DNA of 64,000 nt from Blastococcus saxobsidens (GCF_002938435.1 NZ_POQT01000003.1:1-64000), one strand, 5' to 3'; counted from the first letter of the stretch, positions 26,809-36,023 are shown. The notes: a model not told the origin generated them from the letters alone. Numbers and translations: made by a program.

Positions 26809-27906
26809 TCAGCGGGCGGCCCGGACGGCCGTCGCCAGGTCCTCGATCCGCAGCAGGCCGAGCACCTGCCCGCCGGGATCGGTGCACACGACGGGGTCGA
26901 AGCGCTGCGCCGGCGGACGGGTCAGGGCCCGCTCCAGGGCCTCGCCGACGTCGGTGGACGGGTGCACCCGCAGCGACACCGGGGCGGTGTGGACCTCGAG
27001 GGTGCGGGGGTCGGAGAGCAGCAGCGACACCGGCTCGCCCTGGGAGCCGACCAGCACGGCCGGGGGCACCCCCGGGACGTCCTCGTCGAAACCGACCTGG
27101 CGCACCGGGCGCATCAGGCTGGCCACGCTGTCGGTGAGCCGCGCGCGGGCCACCTGGGCGCGCACGAGGCGGGCGGCGTCGTCGGCCAGCGGCAGGAACT
27201 CCGGCGACGGGCGGCCGAGCAGCCAGCCCTGGGCCAGCGGGACGCCGAGCCGGGCGAAGGCGGCCAGCTCGGCGGGAGTCTCGATGCCCTCGGCGAGCAG
27301 CCAGGCGTCGATCTTGCCGGCGAACTCGCCCATCATCTCGGCCAGCGCCATGCGCACCGGGTCCTCGTCCACGTCGGCGACGAGCGAGCGGTCGAGCTTG
27401 ACCAGCTGCGGACGGAGCGCGGCCATCTGCTGGAGACCGGAGTAGCCGCTGCCGGTGTCGTCGAGGGCGATCAGGGCGCCCCGCTCGCGCAGCGCGTCGG
27501 TCCGGCCGCGCAGGCCGGTCAGGTCGTCGACCGCGGTGTGCTCGGTCAGCTCGACCACGACGCGGCGCAGGTCGGTCCGGGACGCGAGCGCGCGCTGGAC
27601 GACGTCGGTACCCAGCAGGTGGGGGCTGACGTTGACGGTCAGGAAGGTGTTGGCCGGCAACCGGTCGACGGCGTCCAGCGCCTTGTGGACGGCCAGGGCC
27701 TCGAGCTCGGCGCCGACCCCGGCCTCCGCCGCGGCGGCGAACCACACGTCGGGCCCGGCCGTCCCGGGGAAGCGGGCCAGCGCCTCGTAGCCGGCGACGG
27801 TCGCCGCGGACAGGTCGACGATCGGCTGGAACACCAGGGTGAGGTCGTCGGCGTCGGCGAGCAGCGGGCGGCAGTCCGGGAGCCGGGCCGTGCGCGTGCC
27901 GATCAT
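26809..27906 (-). CDS. EAL-domain cyclic-di-GMP phosphodiesterase with CBS pair
   Basis: A 365-residue protein expected to hydrolyse cyclic-di-GMP. The EAL domain at about residues 20-250 keeps GYEALARF (EAL), TVNVSP (Asn), VVELTEH (Glu), IALDDTGSGYSG (metal-binding DD), LVKLDRS (Lys and Asp), LLAEGIET (Glu) and AQGWLLGRP (Gln), so it looks active. A CBS-like pair follows at about 260-365 (VLVGSQGEPVSLLL, FDPVVCTDPGGQVLGLL), a likely nucleotide sensor. The ATG at 27906 has GGACAGG upstream. Soluble; no membrane segments. It is divergent from the SpoIIE-type phosphatase gene. Confidence 0.9.
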   Translation of the reverse strand: MIGTRTARLPDCRPLLADADDLTLVFQPIVDLSAATVAGYEALARFPGTAGPDVWFAAAAEAGVGAELEALAVHKALDAVDRLPANTFLTVNVSPHLLGTDVVQRALASRTDLRRVVVELTEHTAVDDLTGLRGRTDALRERGALIALDDTGSGYSGLQQMAALRPQLVKLDRSLVADVDEDPVRMALAEMMGEFAGKIDAWLLAEGIETPAELAAFARLGVPLAQGWLLGRPSPEFLPLADDAARLVRAQVARARLTDSVASLMRPVRQVGFDEDVPGVPPAVLVGSQGEPVSLLLSDPRTLEVHTAPVSLRVHPSTDVGEALERALTRPPAQRFDPVVCTDPGGQVLGLLRIEDLATAVRAAR

Positions 27907-28075
27907 GACCTGTCCATCGGCCGTCCGGCGGCCGGACTTGAGACCGCACCGTCGGCTCACCCCGAGGGGGGAGACCGGCCGGGGGGCACGCGGTTCCACG
28001 TCCCCGCGCGGGCGCGTGCCAGCATGTGGAGTCGATCGCGCCCGGCCGGGTGCGCCATCTGCCGGGAGGAGCGCG

Positions 28076-30844
28076 GTGTCCACGCCCGAACCTCCCGTTC
28101 CCGCACGCCCTGCCGCGGAGCCGGCCGGCGACCCGATCACCGATCCGCTGCGGGTCGCGGCGGCCCGTCGGCTGCTGCTGGAGGTCCCCGGTCCGGCGGC
28201 GTTCGACCGGCTGTCCGCCCTCACCGCGCGCGTGCTCGGCGTCCGCCACGCCAAGGTCACCCTCTTCACCGACCACGACGTCGTCGTCGGCGGGTGCGGG
28301 CTGCCCGCGGGCGTCGTCGGCGGGCCGGCGCTGCTCACCGGCGCACTCTCGGCGATCACGGTGCGCACCGGCCGGCCGCTGGTCATCCCGGCGGCGGCCG
28401 AGGACGAGCGGGTCGCCGGGCTGCCGGCGGTCACGTCGGGGCAGGTGCTGTCCTACCTGGGTGCCCCGCTGGTGGCCGCCTCCGGGCAGGTCGTCGGCGC
28501 GCTGGCGGTCTACGAGCCCGTGCCCCGGGACTGGTCGGAGGACGCCGCCGAGCTGCTCGAGCAGCTGGCCTCCTCCGTGGTCGCCGAGCTGGAGCTCTCC
28601 GCGGCGCAGTCGGCGGTCGGCACGTCGCGCGCGTGGCTGGAGGTGGCGCTGGAGGCCAGCTCCGTGGGCATCTGGGAGCGCGACCTCCGCACCGAGACCA
28701 TCCACTGGGACGACCGCTGCGCGGCGCTGTTCGGGCTGGACTCCGCGGTGGACCTCAACTCGCTCGACGACGTGCTGTCCACCCACGTGCACCCCGACGA
28801 CCACGCCGCCATCAACGAGGCCATGCGCGTCGCCGTCGAGGAGGGCGGCGACTACACCGTCGAGTTCCGCGCGCTGCGCGAGGACGGCGCCGTGCGCTGG
28901 GCCCTGGCCCGCGGGCGGGTCGTCGCCGATGCGACCGGGGCCCCGGCGCGGGTGCTGGGCACCGTCCTGGACATCACCGAGGCGCGCGGCCAGGCGCAGC
29001 AGCGTCTCACCGCCGTGCAGCGGGCCGCGGCCATCGCCGAGGTCGCCGCCGAGCTGGCCAACGCCGCCCGGCCGGACGAGCTGGCCGACGTGGTGCTCCG
29101 CGGTGCGCAGGTGCTCGGCGCGCAGTCCAGCGCCCTGGCGATCTTCGACTCCCCGGGCGGGCCGCTGCGGCTGCGCATGACGGAGAACCTGCTGAGCACC
29201 GTCCGCGAGGGGCGCCCGGAGATGGCCGACCTGGACGAGGGCGTCGTCCTGCCGATGGACGACGCGCTGCCGGCGCAGTACGTGGCCCGGCACGGCAGCC
29301 GGCTGCTGATCAGCGACGTGGAGGAGGCGCTGGTCCGGTTCCCCGCGATGCGGCCCTCGGTCGAGCTGCTGGGCCTGCATGCCCTGGCCGCCGTGCCGCT
29401 GCGGGTCGAGGGGCGGGTGCTGGGCGCGTTCCTGGCCGTCTGGACCGTCGACCACGAGTTCGGCGGCGACGACGTCGAGGTGCTGGAGGCGCTGGCCGCG
29501 CAGATCGCGCTGAGCGTGTCGCGGCTGCAGTCCGACGCCGAGCGCGCCACCGCGGTCGCGGCCATGGCGGAGGCCAACCAGCGGCTCCGGCTGCTCGCCG
29601 AGGCCGGCCGCATGCTGTCGGGCACCCTGGAGATCGACCGGCAGATCGAGCAGCTGGCCTCGCTGGTGGTCCCCGACCTCGGCGACTGGTGCTGGATCGT
29701 CGTCACCGACGAGCAGGGCCGGCTGCACGACGTCGGCAGCGGGCACCGCGACCCCACCCGGCGCGCGGAGGTCGAGGACTACGTGCGCGCCATGGTCGCC
29801 GGGATGACCGAGCACGCCTCGGCCCGCACCGTGACCGCCACGGGCCGCGCGCAGGTGCTGACCCGCATCGACTGGGAGCACGTGGGCCGGGCGCTGCCCG
29901 ACGCCGCCGTCCGGGAGCGGTTCGCCCGGCTCGGCGCCGCCTCCGGGGTGGTCGTCCCGCTGATGGCCCGCGGGCAGGCGCTCGGCGCGATGGGCCTGTT
30001 CACCGACCAGCAGCGCGGCCCGCTGACCGAGGCGCAGGTGGACACCGCCGTGGAGATCGGCCGCCGCGCCGGGCTGGCGCTGTACCAGGCACGGCTCTAC
30101 GGCCAGCAGCGCGACCTGGCCGACGCCCTGCAGCGCAGCATGCTCACCGAGCCGCCGCAGCCCGAGCAGGCCGAGATCGTCGTCCGGTACGTGCCGGCCG
30201 CCGAGGGGGCCGAGATCGGTGGCGACTGGTACGACGCGTTCCTGCAGCGCGGCGGGGCGACGGTGCTGGCGATCGGCGACGTCGTCGGCCACGACACCCG
30301 CGCGGCCGCGGCCATGGGCCAGGTCCGGGGCCTGCTGCGCGGCATCAGCTACTCCAGCGGCGGCTCGCCCGCGGAGGTGCTCAGCGAGCTGGACCGGGCC
30401 GTCCAGGGGCTGGCGCTGAACACCATGGCCACCGCGCTGGTGGCCCACCTGGAGCCCGAGCCCGACGACGAGACCGGCCGGATGCGGCTGCGCTGGGCCA
30501 ACGCCGGCCACCCGCCGCCGGTGCTGCTCGCCTCCGATGGCAGCGTGGTGCTGCTCGACGGCAAGCAGGCCGACCTGCTGCTGGGGGTGGCCCCGGAGAC
30601 GGTGCGCGAGGACCACGTGGCGGTGCTGGCCCCCGGCTCGACCGTGCTCCTGTACACCGACGGGCTGGTGGAACGCCGGGACCGGGACATCGACGAGGGC
30701 ACCGACGAGCTGCTGCAGGTGCTGGGGGAGTGCGCCGGGCTGCCGCTGGACGAGCTGTGCGACCGGGTGCTGGACCAGATGTTCCTGCCCGGCGCCGAGG
30801 ACGACGTCGCGGTCCTCGCCGTCCGCCTGCGCGCCGACGGCTGA
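28076..30844 (+). CDS. GAF-PAS-GAF-GAF-SpoIIE protein phosphatase
   Basis: A 922-residue sensor phosphatase. Order: GAF-like domain (about 40-180), PAS with PAC (about 186-300; VGIWERDLRTETIHWDDRC), GAF (about 315-475), GAF (about 505-675), and a PP2C/SpoIIE domain (680-922). Metal ligands are visible in IGGDWYDAF, IGDVVGHDTRAA, TDGLVERRDRDID and EDDVAVLAV. Such enzymes dephosphorylate anti-sigma-factor antagonists in stress partner-switching. No HATPase or STAS gene lies in the window. The GTG at 28076 has GGGAGGA five nucleotides upstream. It converges with the TRIC-like gene. Confidence 0.92.
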   Translation: MSTPEPPVPARPAAEPAGDPITDPLRVAAARRLLLEVPGPAAFDRLSALTARVLGVRHAKVTLFTDHDVVVGGCGLPAGVVGGPALLTGALSAITVRTGRPLVIPAAAEDERVAGLPAVTSGQVLSYLGAPLVAASGQVVGALAVYEPVPRDWSEDAAELLEQLASSVVAELELSAAQSAVGTSRAWLEVALEASSVGIWERDLRTETIHWDDRCAALFGLDSAVDLNSLDDVLSTHVHPDDHAAINEAMRVAVEEGGDYTVEFRALREDGAVRWALARGRVVADATGAPARVLGTVLDITEARGQAQQRLTAVQRAAAIAEVAAELANAARPDELADVVLRGAQVLGAQSSALAIFDSPGGPLRLRMTENLLSTVREGRPEMADLDEGVVLPMDDALPAQYVARHGSRLLISDVEEALVRFPAMRPSVELLGLHALAAVPLRVEGRVLGAFLAVWTVDHEFGGDDVEVLEALAAQIALSVSRLQSDAERATAVAAMAEANQRLRLLAEAGRMLSGTLEIDRQIEQLASLVVPDLGDWCWIVVTDEQGRLHDVGSGHRDPTRRAEVEDYVRAMVAGMTEHASARTVTATGRAQVLTRIDWEHVGRALPDAAVRERFARLGAASGVVVPLMARGQALGAMGLFTDQQRGPLTEAQVDTAVEIGRRAGLALYQARLYGQQRDLADALQRSMLTEPPQPEQAEIVVRYVPAAEGAEIGGDWYDAFLQRGGATVLAIGDVVGHDTRAAAAMGQVRGLLRGISYSSGGSPAEVLSELDRAVQGLALNTMATALVAHLEPEPDDETGRMRLRWANAGHPPPVLLASDGSVVLLDGKQADLLLGVAPETVREDHVAVLAPGSTVLLYTDGLVERRDRDIDEGTDELLQVLGECAGLPLDELCDRVLDQMFLPGAEDDVAVLAVRLRADG

Positions 30845-30853
30845 GCCGCCGGC

Positions 30854-31582
30854 TCAGTCCCGGCGGTAGAACGCCGAGCCGGTGCGGCGGCGCCGCGGCC
30901 CCCGCTGGCGGCGGCGGACCAGCCGGTCGCGGGTCCGCTCGGGCAGGTCGACGGCGACCGGCGCCTCCCACCCGCGCCACACCGACAGCACCCGCAGGCC
31001 GGCGACGAGCGCGATGACCAGCGCGGCGACGGGGATCGGGTCGAGCCCGACGGGGCCGGCCAGGATGGTGAGCGCGGTGGCGCCGATCAGCGCCGCGACC
31101 GCGTTGTAGGGGCCGGGCTGGACGATGTCGGCGCGCTGGGCGAGCAGCACGTCGCGGATCAGTGCCCCGCCGACGGCGGTCAGCGTGCCGATGAACACCA
31201 CCGACGCGCTGGGCAGGCCGGCCAGCTCCGCCTTCTGCGCGCCGATCACGGTGAAGAACCCCAGCGTGACGGCGTCCAGGACCACCAGCAGGCCGGTGAG
31301 CCGGGACAGCCAGCCGGAGAAGTAGAACGTGACGGCGGCGGTGATCGCGACCGTCGGCAGGTAGGCAGGGTTGGTGAGGGCCACCGGTGCACTCTCGGCG
31401 AGCAGGACGTCGCGGATCAGACCGCCACCGAGGCCGCCGCTGACGGCCAGCAGCAGCACGCCGGAGACGGCGAACCCCTCCCGGGCGGCGAGCAGGCCGC
31501 CGGTGAGGGCGCCGATGACGATGGCCGCGAGGTCGACGGCGGCCGGCACGCGCAGCGTCTCCGCCACGGCGAGGATCTCCAC
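30854..31582 (-). CDS. TRIC-type cation channel family protein (UPF0126)
   Basis: A 242-residue membrane protein with about seven helices and an internal duplication, each half carrying the same motif: GGGLIRDVLL and GGALIRDVLL. This is the UPF0126 family, related to trimeric intracellular cation channels; bacterial members conduct potassium in vitro. A basic C-terminal tail (RRRQRGPRRRR) should be cytoplasmic. The GTG at 31582 is the only workable start and lies eight nucleotides after GACAAT, so the mRNA is probably leaderless. Confidence 0.9.
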   Translation of the reverse strand: MEILAVAETLRVPAAVDLAAIVIGALTGGLLAAREGFAVSGVLLLAVSGGLGGGLIRDVLLAESAPVALTNPAYLPTVAITAAVTFYFSGWLSRLTGLLVVLDAVTLGFFTVIGAQKAELAGLPSASVVFIGTLTAVGGALIRDVLLAQRADIVQPGPYNAVAALIGATALTILAGPVGLDPIPVAALVIALVAGLRVLSVWRGWEAPVAVDLPERTRDRLVRRRQRGPRRRRTGSAFYRRD

Positions 31583-31590
31583 GGACGCCC

Positions 31591-31596
31591 ATTGTC
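31591..31596 (-). promoter_or_regulatory. -10 element (GACAAT) of the TRIC-type channel gene
   Basis: GACAAT on the minus strand ends eight nucleotides before the GTG start at 31582. The same hexamer precedes guaB1. Confidence 0.4.
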
Positions 31597-31604
31597 CCCG
31601 GCGG

Positions 31605-31699
31605 GTGAGGTGATGGAACGGCCCCGCCCCGGGTCCCGGCCCGAGCGTGGTGAGGTGCTGGAACGGCCACCCTCCAGGGTCCCGCGCCGAGCGTGCGAG
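31605..31699. repeat. 45-bp tandem repeat, two copies
   Basis: GTGAGGTGATGGAACGGCC at 31605 and GTGAGGTGCTGGAACGGCC at 31650 begin two units of about 45 bp that both end GAGCGTG. A partial third unit (GCGAGGTGCGG) follows. It fills the gap between the channel gene and the acyl-CoA oxidase-like gene, and its second unit overlaps an AAGGACC hairpin. Confidence 0.8.
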
Positions 31700-31722
31700 G
31701 TGCGGGGGGAAGGGTGGTCCTT
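31665..31722 (-). repeat. AAGGACC gene-end hairpin, after the acyl-CoA oxidase-like gene
   Basis: On the minus strand AAGGACCACCCT begins three bases after the TAG stop; CTCGCACGCTCGG lies in the middle and AGGGTGGCC closes the stem. It is shared with the 45-bp tandem repeat. Confidence 0.75.
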
Positions 31723-31725
31723 CTC

Positions 31726-33780
31726 CTACTGGCCGGGCGGGACGTCCAGGTCGGTCGCGGTGCCCTCGACGGTGCCCCCGCCGTTCTGCGCGCGCGGCTC
31801 GGCGTCGCGGGCGGCCATGGCCTCCTGGCGGCCCGGCTCCTCCTCCAGGATGGCCGCGGCCTTCCAGTGCGCCGGGATGGCGAAGGCGTCCACCAGCGTG
31901 ATCATGTGCGGCCGGAGCTCCCGGACGAGCTGGTTCACCGTGGCGGTCAGCAGCTTGGCGCGGGCGGGCGTCAGCCGGCCGTGCTCCAGGAACCAGGCCT
32001 TGTCGGCCTCGAGCGTGGAGAGGGCGTACAGGTCGCACAGCTTGTCCAGCAGGACCTTGGCGGCCTCGTCCTCGGTGCGGTCGACGCCGGCGACGAACGC
32101 CTCCAGGACGATCCGCTCGATGTGCGTCTGCGCCGTCGTGAGCACGTGGTCCTGGACGGAGTTGAACATGTCGAACGGCGCCATGCCGTCGGTTCCTGCG
32201 TTCTTGCGCAGCCTGCGGATCGCGCCCTCCAGCGAGTGCTTCTCGCGGAACTCGAACATCTTCAGCTGCCAGCCGCGGTCGAGCATCGGCACCTCGTCGT
32301 CCCGGCCGGGGACGGCGTCGACGAGCCGCTGGATGAGCGCCCGCGCCGCCGTCCGCTCCAGGACGGTCTCGCGCACCATGTCCGCGACGAAGCCCACGCG
32401 GCCCCAGCCGTCGAGGGAGCCGAACGCGTCCCGGTAGCCGGTGAGCAGGCCCTTGGCCACGAGCTGCAGCAGGACGGTGTTGTCGCCCTCGAACGTGGTG
32501 AAGACGTCGGTGTCGGCCTTCAGGTGCGGGAGCCGGTTCTCCTGCAGGTAGCCGGCGCCGCCGCAGGCCTCCCGGCACATCTGGATGGTGGCGGTGGCGT
32601 GCGCCGTCTGCGCCACCTTGAGCCCGGCGGCGCGGGACTCCAGCTCGCGCTGGGCCTGCTCGTCGATCTCCTGGCCGTGCACGTGCACCGCCGTCTGCAC
32701 GTCGTGCATGGTCTCGACCAGCTCGCCCTGGGCGAAGTGCAGGGCGTAGGTCTTCGCCAGCGCCGGCAGGAGCTTGCGCTGGTGGACCAGGTAGTCGTTG
32801 ATGACGATCTCGCGGTCCTCGCCCGGGGCGGCGAACTGGCGCCGCACGTCGCCGTAGCGGACGGCGATGTCGAGGGCCAGCTTGGTCGCCGAGCCGGCCG
32901 AGCCACCGACGCTGACCCGCCCGCGCACCAGCGTGCCCAGCATGGTGAAGAAGCGCCGGGTCTCGTTCTCGATCGAGGACGTGTACGTGCCGTCCTCGGC
33001 GACCTGCCCGTAGCGGTCCAGCAGCATGTCGCGGGGCACCTGGACGTGGTCGAAGCTCAGCCGGCCGTTGTCCACACCGGGCAGCCCGGCCTTCGGGCCG
33101 TCGTCGCCGATGGTGACGCCGGGCATCGGGTTGCCGTGCTCGTCGCGGATCGGCACCAGCCAGGCGTGCACGCCGTGGTTCGTGCCCTGGCTGATCAGCT
33201 GGGCGAAGACCACGGCCATCCGGCCGTCCTTGGCCGCGTTGCCGATGTAGTCCTTGCGCGCGGCCTGGTGCGGCGTGTGCAGGTCGAAGCACTGCGTCGC
33301 GGGGTCGTAGGTGCAGGTGGTGCGCAGCTGCTGGACGTCGGAGCCGTGACCGGTCTCGGTCATCGCGAAGCAGCCGGGCAGCTCGAAGCTCATGACGTCG
33401 CGCAGGTACTCGTCGTGCTGGCGCTTGCTGCCCAGCAGCTGCAGGGCGCCGCCGAACAGGCCCCACTGCACGCCGGTCTTGACCATGATCGACAGGTCGT
33501 TGAACGCGACCATCTCGATGGAGGTGACGGAACCGCCGGAGTCGTCCTGGCCGCCGTACTCCTTGGGGAAGCCGAGGACGACGCGGCCGGAGTCGGCCAG
33601 CTTCTTCGACATGCGGGTGACCCGGTCGCGGGCCTCCTGCATGGTCTCGCCGTACACCGGCAGCATCTCCGGGTCGTCGAGGTTCTCGCGGGCGTCCCGG
33701 CGGACGTGCGCCCAGCGGCCGTCCAGGACCTCCTGGAGGACCTTCGGGTCGACCGACGCGTTCACGGGGGTACTCGTCAC
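31726..33780 (-). CDS. Acyl-CoA dehydrogenase/oxidase family enzyme
   Basis: A 684-residue flavoprotein closer in plan to acyl-CoA oxidases than to 380-residue dehydrogenases. The FAD-contact motif is CFAMTETGHGSDV, the second is GNAAKDGRMAVVFAQ, and the likely catalytic glutamate lies in FEGDNTVLLQ. EACGGAGYLQENRLP is the usual late motif. It should form trans-2-enoyl-CoA in fatty-acid oxidation. GTG at 33780 has GAGGAAAC upstream and overlaps the TetR stop by four bases (33777-33780), so the two are coupled. Divergent thiolase, FabG and hydratase genes supply related steps. Confidence 0.92.
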   Translation of the reverse strand: MTSTPVNASVDPKVLQEVLDGRWAHVRRDARENLDDPEMLPVYGETMQEARDRVTRMSKKLADSGRVVLGFPKEYGGQDDSGGSVTSIEMVAFNDLSIMVKTGVQWGLFGGALQLLGSKRQHDEYLRDVMSFELPGCFAMTETGHGSDVQQLRTTCTYDPATQCFDLHTPHQAARKDYIGNAAKDGRMAVVFAQLISQGTNHGVHAWLVPIRDEHGNPMPGVTIGDDGPKAGLPGVDNGRLSFDHVQVPRDMLLDRYGQVAEDGTYTSSIENETRRFFTMLGTLVRGRVSVGGSAGSATKLALDIAVRYGDVRRQFAAPGEDREIVINDYLVHQRKLLPALAKTYALHFAQGELVETMHDVQTAVHVHGQEIDEQAQRELESRAAGLKVAQTAHATATIQMCREACGGAGYLQENRLPHLKADTDVFTTFEGDNTVLLQLVAKGLLTGYRDAFGSLDGWGRVGFVADMVRETVLERTAARALIQRLVDAVPGRDDEVPMLDRGWQLKMFEFREKHSLEGAIRRLRKNAGTDGMAPFDMFNSVQDHVLTTAQTHIERIVLEAFVAGVDRTEDEAAKVLLDKLCDLYALSTLEADKAWFLEHGRLTPARAKLLTATVNQLVRELRPHMITLVDAFAIPAHWKAAAILEEEPGRQEAMAARDAEPRAQNGGGTVEGTATDLDVPPGQ

Positions 33781-34520
33781 GTTTCCTCCTCGGTGCGGGG
33801 GGGCCGCGGATGGGATTCCTCGGTCACGACGCCGGACAGGCCCGACCAGGCGAGATCGGTCAGGTGTGCGGCGAGTTCGGTGCGGAGCATGGGGGTCCGG
33901 GCGCGCAGCCACCAGTCGGCGGCCGAGCGGACCAGCCCGACGACGCCGTGACCCCAGGCCCCGGCGGCCGCCGGGTCGCGCCCGGCGCGCTCGAGGGCGA
34001 CGGCCATGAGCGCCGCCGCCTGGTCGCCGACGAGGTCGGCGAGGGTGGCGACGGGGTCGACCGGGTCGCTGCCCGGGACCGGGGTGACGACGAAGCGGTA
34101 GACCTCGGGATCGGCCTCCAGGAAGGCCAGGTAGGTGTCGATCGCCGCGGCGGTCATCTCCCGCGGGTGGCCGCTGCTTTCGAGGGCGTCGCGCAGCCGG
34201 GGGAGCAGCTGCTGGGCGACCCGGCTGCAGACGGCGACGTGCAGGTCGGAGCGGTCGGCGAAGTGCCGGTAGACGACGGTCTTGCTCGTCCCGGCCTCGG
34301 CGGCGATCTCCTCCATGCCGACGCCCGAGCCGTGCCGGCCGACCGCGGCGAGCGCGGCGTCGACGAGCTGCTCCCGGCGGGCACGGCGGTGCTCGTCCCA
34401 GCGTGAGTTCCGCCGATCGCGGGTAGCGACGCCGTTCGACTCGCGTGGGCCGCCGTCCTGCGCGATCTTGTCCTGCGTCACGCGCAGCTGCGACGAGCGT
34501 CTCACCGCCTCGGCTTTCAT
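33777..34520 (-). CDS. TetR-family regulator of the acyl-CoA locus
   Basis: A 247-residue regulator. After a charged 45-residue N-terminal extension comes the DNA-binding helix-turn-helix: LVDAALAAVGRHGSGVGMEE and AGTSKTVVYRHFADRSDLHV. The C-terminal ligand domain is unassigned. It is the first gene of an operon with the acyl-CoA oxidase-like enzyme and is divergent from the thiolase operon, so it probably controls both and senses an acyl-CoA. The ATG at 34520 is seven nucleotides after TACTGT. Confidence 0.9.
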   Translation of the reverse strand: MKAEAVRRSSQLRVTQDKIAQDGGPRESNGVATRDRRNSRWDEHRRARREQLVDAALAAVGRHGSGVGMEEIAAEAGTSKTVVYRHFADRSDLHVAVCSRVAQQLLPRLRDALESSGHPREMTAAAIDTYLAFLEADPEVYRFVVTPVPGSDPVDPVATLADLVGDQAAALMAVALERAGRDPAAAGAWGHGVVGLVRSAADWWLRARTPMLRTELAAHLTDLAWSGLSGVVTEESHPRPPRTEEET

Positions 34521-34527
34521 GTGACTG

Positions 34528-34533
34528 ACAGTA
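34528..34533 (-). promoter_or_regulatory. -10 element (TACTGT) of the TetR gene
   Basis: TACTGT on the minus strand ends seven nucleotides before the TetR ATG; no ribosome site is present, so the transcript is probably leaderless. Confidence 0.5.
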
Positions 34534-34550
34534 CCGCGTACCCTGAGTAC
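34531..34550. promoter_or_regulatory. Candidate TetR operator in the divergent promoter region
   Basis: Three GTAC half-sites (34531-34534, 34538-34541, 34547-34550) lie in the 67 bp between the TetR and thiolase starts. They cover the TetR -10 element. Symmetry is imperfect, so the assignment is tentative. Confidence 0.35.
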
Positions 34551-34587
34551 CGGCCACCCCGGCCCCCACCCGACCTCGGAGGTCCCC

Positions 34588-35895
34588 ATGGCGAGCAACT
34601 CCAAGCCGGCGACTCGTAAGGCCGCGATCGTCGGCGGGAACCGGATCCCGTTCGCGCGCAGCAACTCGACGTACGCTCAGGCGTCCAACCAGGACATGCT
34701 GACGGCGACCCTCGACGGGCTGGTGGCCCGCTTCGGGCTGCAGGGCGCGGAGGTCGGCGAGGTCGTCGCCGGCGCCGTCCTCAAGCACGCCCGGGACTTC
34801 AACCTCACGCGCGAGTCGGTGTTGGGCTCCAAGCTCGCACCGAGCACCCCGGCCTACGACGTCCAGCAGGCATGCGGCACCGGCCTGGAGGCCGCGATCC
34901 TCGTCGCCAACAAGATCGCGCTGGGTCAGATCGAGTCCGGCATCGCCGGCGGTGTGGACACCACCTCCGACGCGCCGCTGGCCGTCGGGGACGACCTGCG
35001 CCGCGTGCTCATCTCGCTCAACAACGCCACGTCCCTGCAGGACCGGCTCAAGGCGCTCGCGCGGATCCGCCCGGGCATGATCGCCCCGGAGATCCCGCGC
35101 AACTCCGAGCCGCGCACCGGCCTGGCCATGGGCGAGCACGCCCAGCTGACCGCGCACGAGTGGGAGATCGGCCGCGAGGAGCAGGACGAGCTCACCGTCC
35201 GGTCCCACCAGAACATGGCGGCCGCCTACGAGCAGGGCTTCTTCGACGACCTGGTCACCCCGTTCCTGGGCCTGAGCCGCGACCAGAACCTGCGGCCGGA
35301 CTCCTCGCTGGAGAAGCTGGCCAAGCTCAAGCCGGTGTTCGGGCGTGCCCTGCCCGAGGGTGCCGAGGCCACGATGACCGCCGGCAACTCCACGCCGCTC
35401 ACCGACGGCGCGTCCGCGGTGCTGCTCGCCTCCGACGAGTGGGCCGCCGAGCGGGGCCTGCCGGTGCTCGCCCACCTCGTCGACGCGCAGACCGCCGCGG
35501 TCGACTACGTGCACGGTGGCGAGGGGCTGCTCATGGCGCCGGTCTACGCGGTGCCGCGGATGCTGGCCCGCAACGGCCTCAGCCTGCAGGACTTCGACTT
35601 CTACGAGATCCACGAGGCGTTCGCCTCCACGGTCCTCGCCACGATGAAGGCCTGGGAGGACCCGGCGTACTGCAAGGAGAAGCTGGGCCTGGACGCCCCG
35701 CTGGGCTCGATCGACCGGGCCAAGCTCAACGTGCACGGCTCGTCGCTGGCCGCGGGTCACCCGTTCGCCGCGACCGGCGGGCGGATCGTGGCCTCGCTGG
35801 CCAAGACCCTGCACCGGGCGGGCCCCGGCAAGCGCGGGCTGATCTCCATCTGCGCCGCCGGCGGCCAGGGCGTCGTCGCCGTCCTCGAGTCCTGA
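34588..35895 (+). CDS. fadA2: Acetyl-CoA acyltransferase (thiolase, FadA2-like)
   Basis: A 435-residue thiolase. The nucleophile cysteine lies in QQACGTGLEAA, and the C-terminal residues in EIHEAF, HGSSLAAGHPFAATGGR and ICAAGGQG complete the active site. It cleaves 3-ketoacyl-CoA, or condenses acetyl-CoA, in the cytoplasm. GGAGG precedes the ATG by five nucleotides. It is the first gene of a run with a FabG4-like reductase and an HtdX-like hydratase, the same trio found around Rv0241c-Rv0243 in Mycobacterium tuberculosis. Confidence 0.93.
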   Translation: MASNSKPATRKAAIVGGNRIPFARSNSTYAQASNQDMLTATLDGLVARFGLQGAEVGEVVAGAVLKHARDFNLTRESVLGSKLAPSTPAYDVQQACGTGLEAAILVANKIALGQIESGIAGGVDTTSDAPLAVGDDLRRVLISLNNATSLQDRLKALARIRPGMIAPEIPRNSEPRTGLAMGEHAQLTAHEWEIGREEQDELTVRSHQNMAAAYEQGFFDDLVTPFLGLSRDQNLRPDSSLEKLAKLKPVFGRALPEGAEATMTAGNSTPLTDGASAVLLASDEWAAERGLPVLAHLVDAQTAAVDYVHGGEGLLMAPVYAVPRMLARNGLSLQDFDFYEIHEAFASTVLATMKAWEDPAYCKEKLGLDAPLGSIDRAKLNVHGSSLAAGHPFAATGGRIVASLAKTLHRAGPGKRGLISICAAGGQGVVAVLES

Positions 35896-35909
35896 CCCCC
35901 CGCCGCCGT

Positions 35910-35983
35910 CCGGCTCAACCCTCGTCACCTGACGTGGAGCCGCGCCACAGCGCGGCTCCACGTCAGGTCGCCCGGCTCAACCC
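35910..35983. repeat. Perfect 18-bp hairpin framed by a 12-bp direct repeat
   Basis: ACCTGACGTGGAGCCGCG (35927-35944) pairs perfectly with its complement at 35951-35968 around loop CCACAG. CCGGCTCAACCC occurs on both sides, at 35910-35921 and 35972-35983. It fills most of the 128 bp between thiolase and FabG4-like genes and could act as a terminator or attenuator. Confidence 0.9.
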
Positions 35984-36023
35984 GGGTGCCCGCCGCCCCG
36001 ATCCCCAGAAGGGAACCCCAGAA

